Shown piece after piece: positions 27,097 through 36,167 of a DNA stretch of 64,000 nucleotides. This DNA is from Streptomyces violaceoruber (GTDB lineage: Bacteria; Actinomycetota; Actinomycetes; Streptomycetales; Streptomycetaceae): the NCBI GenBank assembly GCA_000720805.1, contig JODI01000002.1, forward strand, positions 179,971-243,970, given 5' to 3'. Both the position numbers and the translations under genes were made by a program. Position 1 is the first letter of the stretch. Each line of letters starts with the position of its first letter. Below the pieces are notes generated by a model. That model was given only the letters and a program-made list of their open reading frames with translations, searched no databases and was not told the origin of the DNA.

Positions 27097-27349
27097 CCGG
27101 CGCCCGTAACTCCCTTGCCCGGGGTGCGGACGACATGCGTACGGGATAGGCTCTTCGGGGTCAACGTCCGGCTTTTCCGGGCGGTTTGCAGACGCCGAGG
27201 CCTCATTCGCGACAACTGGTTCTTCTTCCCGCGGAGACCTTCTACGAGCGTGGTGGACCCCTTCGCATTCTCAGGGCTGAGCTCGCTTCCAACTCCCCAT
27301 TTGCACCCCCAGGGCCCGCAGCTTCGCAGTCCCTGACATGGAGGTCGGG

Positions 27350-27577
27350 ATGAGAATTGTCGTTGATCTTTCCCGGTGTCAGGGGTATGCGCAGTGCGCG
27401 TTCCTGGCTCCGGACGCGTTCCGGATGCACGGCGAGGAAGCGCTGATGTACCACCCGAACCCCGACGACGCCCAGCGCGAGCAGGTGTTGCGCGCCGCCG
27501 CGGCCTGCCCGCTCCAGGCCATTGTGGTCGACCGGTTGGAGGGACGGGACGCGGCGGTGGAGGTGTCGCCGTCATGA
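27350..27577 (+). CDS. Small [3Fe-4S]-type ferredoxin of a P450 system
   Basis: A 75-residue ferredoxin, cytoplasmic electron carrier for the adjacent P450. Three cysteines are placed as in single-cluster P450 ferredoxins: Cys10 and Cys16 in CQGYAQC, and Cys53 in AACPLQA. The residue between the first two is Tyr (CxxYxxC) rather than Cys, which predicts a [3Fe-4S] cluster. The start is the ATG at 27350 behind GGAGG; an ATG twelve bases upstream overlaps that site. The stop overlaps the reductase ATG (ATGA), so the two genes are translationally coupled. Confidence 0.88.
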   Translation: MRIVVDLSRCQGYAQCAFLAPDAFRMHGEEALMYHPNPDDAQREQVLRAAAACPLQAIVVDRLEGRDAAVEVSPS

Positions 27578-28965
27578 GCAGTGCCACCACCCTGAAGGGG
27601 TTCAAGCGCGACGGCCGCATTGTGATCGTCGGGGCGTCACTGGCGGGACTGCGAGCCGCGGAGGCTCTGCGCGACGAGGGGTTCACCGGGTCGCTGACCA
27701 TGATCGGCGACGAGTTGGGGGAGCCCTACGACCGGCCCCCTCTGTCCAAGCAGGTGCTGACCGGCTGGGTACCGGCCGAGGGCACCACGCTGCCACGACG
27801 TCGTGACATCGATGCGGAGTGGCTGCTGGGCGTACCCGCCGACCACCTGGACCTGGCGACCAATCACGTCCGACTCGCCGACGGCCGCAGGATCCCCTTC
27901 GACCGCATGCTGATCTCCACCGGGGTACGCGCCCGGCCCTGGTTCGTCGAGGCCGAGGCGGCCCTGGACGGCGTGTTCGTGGTCCGCACGCGCGAGGACG
28001 CCGACGGCCTGCGGCGAGCGATGGCCGCCGGACCCTCCCGCGTACTGGTCATCGGCGCGGGCTTCACCGGCTCCGAGATCGCGTCCATCTGCCGTGAGCG
28101 GGGCATCCCGGTGACCGTCGCCGAGCTCGCGCCGGCCCCGCTCGTCGGGGGACTCGGCGCCATGATCGGCGAGGTCGCGGCGGACATGCAGCGCGCGCAC
28201 GGCGTCGACCTGCGCTGCGGTGTCAAAGTCACCCGGCTGGAGGGCGACGCTCAGGGGCGGTTCCGCCGCGCCCATTTCTCCGACGGCAGCACGGTCGACG
28301 CCGACGTGGCGGTGGTGGCACTCGGGGGCATCCGCAACACCGAGTGGCTGCGCGACTCAGGACTGGCGGTAGGCGTATGGGGAGTCGCCTGCGACTCCGG
28401 CTGCCGCGCCTTCGACGTCAACGGCCTGGTCACCGACGACATCTTCGTCGCCGGAGACGTGGCACGCTGCCCGAACCCGATCTACGAGTACCGGTTCATC
28501 TCGCTGGAACACTGGGCCAACGCCGTGGAGCAGGCCGGGATCGCGGCGCACAACATGGTCAGCGCCCAGGCGGACCGCTGGCCGCACCTGTCCATCCCGA
28601 CGTTCTGGTCGATCCAGTTCGGCGTCAACATCAAGTCCGTCGGTGTACCGACCTACGCCGACGAGGTCGTCGTCACCCAGGGATCCGTGCCCGACCACCG
28701 CTTCGTCGCCGCATACGGCTACCAGGGCCGCGTCACCGCGGCGGTCAGCTTCAACAACGCGAAGTGGCTGGACCACTACCGGCAGCTGATCGAGACCGCC
28801 GCGCCCTTCCCGCCGCCCTGCCCCACGCCCGACCAGCCCGCCGACGCCAAACCGGTACCCGTCGACTTTCCCGGCCCCACCCTGCTCGCCCAGGGCGCCA
28901 CGGTGGTCGTCACCGGCCACGACCCGGGCGAACGGCGCGTCACCGCCATGCGGCAGCACCGGTAG
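27574..28965 (+). CDS. FAD-dependent ferredoxin reductase
   Basis: A 463-residue NAD(P)H:ferredoxin oxidoreductase of the pyridine-nucleotide-disulfide type. The FAD site is IVIVGASLAGLRAAEAL near the N-terminus, with EPYDRPPLSKQVL; the NAD(P) site is VLVIGAGFTGSEIASIC; the second FAD contact is GLVTDDIFVAGDVARCP. The C-terminal part holds the reductase domain, with WSIQFGVNIKSVG. It moves electrons from NAD(P)H to the coupled ferredoxin. Tight gene packing (ATGA overlap before, 21 bp gap after) makes ferredoxin, reductase and P450 one operon. Confidence 0.93.
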   Translation: MSSATTLKGFKRDGRIVIVGASLAGLRAAEALRDEGFTGSLTMIGDELGEPYDRPPLSKQVLTGWVPAEGTTLPRRRDIDAEWLLGVPADHLDLATNHVRLADGRRIPFDRMLISTGVRARPWFVEAEAALDGVFVVRTREDADGLRRAMAAGPSRVLVIGAGFTGSEIASICRERGIPVTVAELAPAPLVGGLGAMIGEVAADMQRAHGVDLRCGVKVTRLEGDAQGRFRRAHFSDGSTVDADVAVVALGGIRNTEWLRDSGLAVGVWGVACDSGCRAFDVNGLVTDDIFVAGDVARCPNPIYEYRFISLEHWANAVEQAGIAAHNMVSAQADRWPHLSIPTFWSIQFGVNIKSVGVPTYADEVVVTQGSVPDHRFVAAYGYQGRVTAAVSFNNAKWLDHYRQLIETAAPFPPPCPTPDQPADAKPVPVDFPGPTLLAQGATVVVTGHDPGERRVTAMRQHR

Positions 28966-28986
28966 GGGAAGCAGGAGGGAAGCGAC

Positions 28987-30201
28987 ATGACCACGACCGA
29001 GACGCCCGACATCCTCCCCCGGATCCTCGACTACTCCTCCCGGGCCGACCCGTACCCGCTCTATGCCGAGCTGCGCAGGACACCGGTGGCCCTGCAGGAG
29101 GACGGCAGCTATGTCATCAGCACCTATCGCGAACTCACCGGCGTACTGCACGATCCGCACCTGAGTTCCGACGTCCGCAACCTGTCACGGCCGATGCCCG
29201 GGGCCGCGGATCGCGCCGCGCCGGCGTTCATCAACCTCGACCCGCCCGAGCACGACCGCTTGCGACGCATGGCGATGCGCCACTTCGGCCCCCCGCACAC
29301 CCCGGGGCTGGTGGCCGGCATGGAAGGTGAGCTGACCGCCGTCGTCAGCGGCCTGATCGACGACTTCGCGGGCAGAGAGCGGATCGACCTCGTCGACGAC
29401 TTCGCCTACCCGTTCCCCGTCACCGTGATCTGCCACCTGCTCGGTGTGCCGCGCGAGGACGAGCCACGCTTCCACGTGTGGGTCAACCACATCATCGACG
29501 CGATCAACTACAACCCCAGGACCGACCCGCAGCAGAAACTGACCAACGGCATGCAGGCCACCCAAGACCTGCGCCAATACCTCGGCGGGCTGCTGGACCA
29601 ACGCCACGGCCGGCCGGGCGACGACCTGCTGACCCGACTGGCCAACGACGACGGGCCCGAAGGGCGGATGACCGACGACGAGATCGTCAGCACCGCCAAT
29701 CTGCTGCTCATCGCCGGCCACGAGACCACCGTCAACCTCATCACCAACGGCATGCTGACGCTGCTGCGCCACCCCGAGGTGCTGCAACGCCTGCGCGCCG
29801 AACCGGACCTGGTCATACCGCTGGTCGAGGAACTGCTGCGCTACGAGCCCCCCGTGCACATCATTCCCTGGCGGGCGGCGTACAGCGACATCACCGTCGC
29901 CGACACCGTCATCCCCAAGGGGTCGCAGATCATGCTCATGCTCGCCTCGGGCAGCCGCGATCCGGCCCGCTTCGACGAACCCGACCGCTTCGACCCCGAC
30001 CGCCAGGACAACCAGCACCTGGGTTTCGGCAGCGGCATCCATCTGTGCTTCGGGGGCCCGCTGGCCCGGCTGGAGACCCAGATCGCACTCAACGCGCTGG
30101 CACGCCGCCTGAACCGGCCAAGCCTGATCGCCGACCCGCCACCGTACCGGCCCAGCCCGGTTCTACGGGGCCCCATCCATCTGCACATCGAGCAGAGTTG
30201 A
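28987..30201 (+). CDS. Cytochrome P450
   Basis: A 404-residue bacterial class I P450. The I-helix oxygen-binding motif AGHETT lies at 243-248, the K-helix ExxR at 282-285 (EELLR), and the haem-binding loop HLGFGSGIHLCFGGPLA carries the Cys354 thiolate. HAEDERNPDRF-like meander residues (EPDRFDPDR) precede it. The ribosome binding site GGAAGCAGGAGGG precedes the ATG at 28987. With its own ferredoxin and reductase, the module is self-sufficient in redox supply. The substrate is unknown; the neighbouring tautomerase hints at a small carbonyl or aromatic compound (inference). Substrate recognition loops are not interpretable here. Confidence 0.94.
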   Translation: MTTTETPDILPRILDYSSRADPYPLYAELRRTPVALQEDGSYVISTYRELTGVLHDPHLSSDVRNLSRPMPGAADRAAPAFINLDPPEHDRLRRMAMRHFGPPHTPGLVAGMEGELTAVVSGLIDDFAGRERIDLVDDFAYPFPVTVICHLLGVPREDEPRFHVWVNHIIDAINYNPRTDPQQKLTNGMQATQDLRQYLGGLLDQRHGRPGDDLLTRLANDDGPEGRMTDDEIVSTANLLLIAGHETTVNLITNGMLTLLRHPEVLQRLRAEPDLVIPLVEELLRYEPPVHIIPWRAAYSDITVADTVIPKGSQIMLMLASGSRDPARFDEPDRFDPDRQDNQHLGFGSGIHLCFGGPLARLETQIALNALARRLNRPSLIADPPPYRPSPVLRGPIHLHIEQS

Positions 30202-30262
30202 GGTTCTGGCGGGGCCCGAGCGTTCACGCGTGCCGATGCCCCTCCTCCCCGCCCAGCGGGTC

Positions 30263-30742
30263 TCAGTGCTCACGTTCCTCCGCCGCCGCCTCGTCGTAGG
30301 CGCGCAGGGTATCCACGAAGAGGCGCCGCTGCGCCGGGGACAGCGGGGCGAGCACCCGACGCCAGGCGGCGGCGCCGGGGGCGAGCCAGTCGGCGATCGC
30401 GTCGTGCTGGTCGGGGGCGATGGCCACGATCCGGCGCCGCCGGTCGGACGGGTCCTCGCGCCGGTCCAGGATGCCCTTCCCGCTCAGGTCTCCCACCATC
30501 AGGCTGACCGTGGTGGGTGCCACCTCCAGGCGCGCGGCCAGCTCGTTGACGGTCATGGGCCCGTCGAACAAGAGGTACGACAGCAGGGAGAGATGACGGG
30601 GCGCCAACGCATGCGACCGCAGGACCTCGGGCACGGGAATGCGCTTGACCCGGCCCGCCATCCGCGGCATGAGCAAGAGCAGTTCGCGCACCGCCGCGTC
30701 CACGTCACCCGCTCCGGCCTCGCGCCGCACGGATCCGGCCAT
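30263..30742 (-). CDS. MarR family transcriptional regulator
   Basis: A repressor of about 160 residues with a winged-helix domain: MTVNELAARLEVAPTTVS (recognition helix), GDLSGKGILDRREDPSDRRR (wing), then a C-terminal helix. The start at 30742 is preferred because GGGGG sits five bases upstream; an ATG at 30757 would place the ribosome site inside the operator. The gene is divergent from the tautomerase and convergent to the P450 operon, and the palindrome in the divergent gap is the likely operator. MarR proteins often respond to phenolic ligands; the ligand here is unknown. Confidence 0.9.
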   Translation of the reverse strand: MAGSVRREAGAGDVDAAVRELLLLMPRMAGRVKRIPVPEVLRSHALAPRHLSLLSYLLFDGPMTVNELAARLEVAPTTVSLMVGDLSGKGILDRREDPSDRRRRIVAIAPDQHDAIADWLAPGAAAWRRVLAPLSPAQRRLFVDTLRAYDEAAAEEREH

Positions 30743-30759
30743 CACAACCCCCGGCATTT

Positions 30760-30777
30760 ACCTTTGAAGACAAAGGT
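30760..30777. promoter_or_regulatory. Palindromic operator for the divergent MarR regulator
   Basis: ACCTTTG-AAGA-CAAAGGT: perfect 7-bp arms with a 4-base spacer, directly before the marR start and in the 100-bp gap to the tautomerase gene. The length and symmetry suit a MarR dimer. I found no second copy before the ferredoxin gene. Confidence 0.7.
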
Positions 30778-30842
30778 GTTTTGCTTCTGAAGACCTCAAC
30801 AGCCGATCTGCCCGCCACCCGGGCACGAACGGAGACTCCACC

Positions 30843-31226
30843 ATGCCCCACTTCACCGTGCGCATCAGCGAGACCGCTCTCGACGAGCAGGCCGAGGAGG
30901 GCCTGATCCGCGGACTCGCGGACGCGGTCGGATCCGTCTACGGCAAGCAGTTCAGCCACCTGGTCGCAGTCGACATCATCGGCATCCCCCACGGTCGACG
31001 CGGCATCGGCGGAAAGCCCACCGCCCAAGCCGCCCCGAACGTCACGCTGAGCCTGCGCGAGGCCGCCTACCGGCACCCTGACGTACCGGACGCACCCGCG
31101 CGCCTGATCTCCGCGATCACCGACGCGGTGGCCGGCGTACTCGGCGAACAGACCCGCGAGCAGGTGACGGTCGGCCTGACGGCCGTCCCCGAAGGCCGTT
31201 CCGGCATCGGCGGCCGGGTCGCCTGA
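30843..31226 (+). CDS. Two-domain tautomerase family protein
   Basis: A 127-residue protein of the 4-oxalocrotonate tautomerase superfamily, formed by an internal duplication. Each half of about 60 residues ends in a glycine loop: GRRGIGG at 51-57 and GRSGIGG at 118-124. The catalytic N-terminal proline is present after Met removal (MPHFTV, Pro2), so at least the first half can be active; the second half starts with other residues and is probably structural. Such proteins isomerise keto-enol substrates or process aromatic ring-cleavage products. It shares a bidirectional promoter region with marR. Confidence 0.82.
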   Translation: MPHFTVRISETALDEQAEEGLIRGLADAVGSVYGKQFSHLVAVDIIGIPHGRRGIGGKPTAQAAPNVTLSLREAAYRHPDVPDAPARLISAITDAVAGVLGEQTREQVTVGLTAVPEGRSGIGGRVA

Positions 31227-31277
31227 CCCGTGGCCCGGCGACCCCCGCCGGCCGCCCGCCCGAACGCCTCCCCGACC

Positions 31278-33242
<1,965 letters not shown>

Positions 33243-33364
33243 CTCGCGAACCTTCGTGAGCGGGACAGGACTGACAGGGTTGACCATTTAGCGTAACGCG
33301 ATCGCGACGGCCCTCCGTACGGCCGAACGGTCCGGCGGGCCGCTCCCGTCCGAGTCCGGAGCGG

Positions 33365-34918
33365 TCAGAGGTCCGTCGCCCCGTCCTTGATCGCCGCCCA
33401 GAAGCCGGGCAGTTCCGCCTCCACGGCCGCCGCACGCCGCTCCTCGCGCCCGTACAGCAGTCCGTACGTGAAGGCGCTCTCCCCCGCAGCGTGCGCGACC
33501 GCGGACAGCTCGCGCAGGGTCTGCCGGGCCATCACGCTGTCCTGGTGGTCGCCGAGCAGGCTCTGCAGGGACTTCATCGACCTGGCCAGGTTCTTGGCCG
33601 GGGCGCCGAGGGCCGGGGTGGCGGCCTCGGCCGCGTAGCGGGTGCGCTTGGTCCTCTTGCGGGCCTCGTGCACGGCTGTGTCCAGTTCCGGGCCGGGCGG
33701 CAGCTCCAGCGCCTCCTCGACGAGCCCGGCGACCGTCCCGAACTCCTTGTGTACGGCGTCGGCGATCACCTTGCCGGGCTTCTTCCCGGCCGCCTTCCGC
33801 AGCGGCGGGTCGGCGATCAGGACGTCCAGGGTGTCCAGCAGGGCGAGGTAGCGCGCGGAGTCCAGGACGCCGATCAGCCGGCCGCGTGAGCCGCCGTGGC
33901 TCTCGCTCGCCCATCTGGCCAGCCGGGCGCCGACGGGGCCGGAGACCAGCGGGGTGGGCACCTGAGCGAGGGCCGCCGTCACACGTTCGGTCAGCACCTC
34001 GCGGTCCCGGTCCACGCCCAGCTCACCGGCCAGCCATCTCAGCTCCTCGCCGACCGGGTCGGTGACGGCGCGGTCGAGCACCTTCGCGTACGACTTGAAG
34101 GTGCCGCGCATCCGGCGGGTGGCGACGCGCATGCTGTGCACGGAGTCCTCGACGTCCTGGCGTACGGCCGGGTCGAGCTCGACGATCGCGTCCCGCTGGG
34201 CGCGGAGGTACGCGAGGACGTGGTCGCCCGCGGTCACCGGTGGTCCCTGGGACGCCGGCGCGCCCTTCTTGGCCGATTTCTTTCCGGCGACCGTGCCGGC
34301 CTTGGGTGCCTTGCGGGCCTTGGGGGCGGTCTCCAGCAGCGCCCGTGCCAGCTTCGAAGCGGACGCGGAGGGCCGTACCCCCGCCTTGCGCAGCCGTTTC
34401 TCGACCTGGTCGAGGAAGACCGGGTCGATGCCGTCGGCGAGTTCCACCTCGATCTCGGTCCACTGGGCCTCGCCGTCGCCCCCGGTCAGCCGCTCGGCCA
34501 GGACCGCGTCCACGCTGACCTCGGCGAGCAGCCGCCCCGCCGCGTCGAGGAGGTCGCGCACGTCCCGGGCCGAGCGCAGCCGGACCACGGGGACCAGTTC
34601 CGCCTCCCGGACGCGGGAGCGGACCAGCCCGGCGAGGTCGTCGGGCAGGGTGTCGGACAGCGGTGCCCGCATTTCGTCCCGTACGCCGGGGGCCACGGGG
34701 AACTTCAGATGCCAGCCCGCGTCCGAGCCACCCGTGCGGCGGCGCAGGGTGATGGAGGACGCGGCGAGGCGTTGGTCGGCGGTGTCGTAGTAGGTGGCGT
34801 CCAGCTGCGCGACACCCTTGTCGATCACGGTTTCGACCCCTGCGACGCCGGTCAGGTCCGGGAGCCCGCTGTGGTCGGACTCGTACTTCCGCTCGATCTC
34901 CCGCTGTGTGTCCACCAT
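33365..34918 (-). CDS. CYTH and CHAD domain protein
   Basis: A 517-residue protein with an N-terminal CYTH domain (EIERKYE at residues 8-14; triphosphate-tunnel metalloenzyme fold with alternating charged strands) and a C-terminal CHAD domain of helical repeats with conserved basic residues (DSVHSMRVATRRMRG, VHEARKRTKRTRYAAEA). CHAD domains bind polyphosphate, so a role in polyphosphate or triphosphate metabolism is plausible (family knowledge). A Lys/Ala linker (GKKSAKKGAPA) joins the domains. It starts with an ATG at 34918, 49 bp downstream of rodA. Confidence 0.92.
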   Translation of the reverse strand: MVDTQREIERKYESDHSGLPDLTGVAGVETVIDKGVAQLDATYYDTADQRLAASSITLRRRTGGSDAGWHLKFPVAPGVRDEMRAPLSDTLPDDLAGLVRSRVREAELVPVVRLRSARDVRDLLDAAGRLLAEVSVDAVLAERLTGGDGEAQWTEIEVELADGIDPVFLDQVEKRLRKAGVRPSASASKLARALLETAPKARKAPKAGTVAGKKSAKKGAPASQGPPVTAGDHVLAYLRAQRDAIVELDPAVRQDVEDSVHSMRVATRRMRGTFKSYAKVLDRAVTDPVGEELRWLAGELGVDRDREVLTERVTAALAQVPTPLVSGPVGARLARWASESHGGSRGRLIGVLDSARYLALLDTLDVLIADPPLRKAAGKKPGKVIADAVHKEFGTVAGLVEEALELPPGPELDTAVHEARKRTKRTRYAAEAATPALGAPAKNLARSMKSLQSLLGDHQDSVMARQTLRELSAVAHAAGESAFTYGLLYGREERRAAAVEAELPGFWAAIKDGATDL

Positions 34919-34967
34919 GACCTGAATCTAATGGCCGCCGGGCGAATGGGGCAGGGGCGCGCGTTTC

Positions 34968-36167
34968 CTACGCGGACATCGGGCGCTGCACCCGGATCGA
35001 CTGCAGCAGCCCCACCGCCACCCAGACGGAGAACATCGACGAGCCTCCGTACGACACGAACGGCAGCGGCAGTCCGGTCACCGGCATGATCCCGAGGGTC
35101 ATCCCGATGTTCTCGAAGGACTGGAAGGCGAACCAGGCCACGATCCCGGCGGCGACGATCGTGCCGTACAGCTCGGTCGTCTCGCGGGCGATACGGCAGG
35201 CCCGCCACAGCACCACTCCGAGCAGGAGGACGATCAGGATCGCGCCGACGAAGCCGAGTTCCTCCCCCGCGACGGTGAACACGAAGTCCGTCTGCTGCTC
35301 GGGCACGAACTGGCCGGTGGTCTGTGAGCCGTGGAAGAGGCCCGCGCCCGTCAGACCGCCCGAACCGATGGCGATCCGGGCCTGGTTGGTGTTGTAGCCG
35401 ACGCCCGCGGGGTCGAGGCTGGGGTTGGCGAAGGCGGCGAACCGGGCGATCTGGTATTCGTCCAGGACGTGCAGCTGCCACATGGCGATCGCCCCTGCCG
35501 CGCCCGCGCCGAGCAGCCCGAACACCCAGCGGTTGGAGGCGCCGGAGGCGAGCAGCACACCGAGCACGATGATGACCATGACCATGACCGATCCGAGGTC
35601 GGGCATCAGCATCACGATGAGCATGGGTACGGCGGCCAGGCCGAGCGCCTGGAGGACGGTCCGGTGGTCGGGGTAGGGCTTGTCGCCCGCGTCGACCCGG
35701 GCCGCCAGCAGCATCGCCATGCCCAGGATGATCGTGATCTTCACGAACTCGGAGGGCTGGAGCGAGAAGCCGCCGCCCAGCACGATCCATGAGTGGGCGC
35801 CGTTGACCGTGGTGCCGAGCGGGGTCAGCACCATCAGGATCAGGAAGACCGAGGCGCCGTAGAGCAGCGGCACGGCCGTGCGCAGGGTGCGGTGGCCGAT
35901 CCAGACGGTGCCGATCATCAGGGCGAAGCCGATGCCGGTGTTCAGGATGTGCCGGAGCAGGAAGTAGTACGGGTCGCCCTGGTTGATCTCGGTGCGGTTG
36001 CGGGTCGCCGAGAAGACGAGGACCGAGCCGATCGCGGAGAGCGCGAGCGCCGCCAGCAGTATCGGCCAGTCCAGCCGCCGGGCGAGCGAGTCGCGGGCGA
36101 AGACCCGGGTCCAGCCCGCTCGTCGCGGTCCGTACCCGGAGACGGAGAAGCTGTTCGCGCCCGTCAT
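34968..36167 (-). CDS. rodA: FtsW/RodA/SpoVE family protein (RodA, Streptomyces Sfr)
   Basis: A 399-residue polytopic membrane protein, peptidoglycan glycosyltransferase of the SEDS family. About ten hydrophobic helices are visible (for example DWPILLAALALSAIGSVLV, LRHILNTGIGFALMIGTVW). Family signatures include GAHSWIVLGGGFSLQPSEF, IAIGSGGLTGAGLFHGSQT and TDFVFTVAGEELGFVG. The start overlaps the pbp2 stop by four bases, a coupled SEDS-PBP pair. In Streptomyces this cluster serves mainly spore-wall and aerial growth rather than vegetative tip extension. Confidence 0.95.
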   Translation of the reverse strand: MTGANSFSVSGYGPRRAGWTRVFARDSLARRLDWPILLAALALSAIGSVLVFSATRNRTEINQGDPYYFLLRHILNTGIGFALMIGTVWIGHRTLRTAVPLLYGASVFLILMVLTPLGTTVNGAHSWIVLGGGFSLQPSEFVKITIILGMAMLLAARVDAGDKPYPDHRTVLQALGLAAVPMLIVMLMPDLGSVMVMVIIVLGVLLASGASNRWVFGLLGAGAAGAIAMWQLHVLDEYQIARFAAFANPSLDPAGVGYNTNQARIAIGSGGLTGAGLFHGSQTTGQFVPEQQTDFVFTVAGEELGFVGAILIVLLLGVVLWRACRIARETTELYGTIVAAGIVAWFAFQSFENIGMTLGIMPVTGLPLPFVSYGGSSMFSVWVAVGLLQSIRVQRPMSA

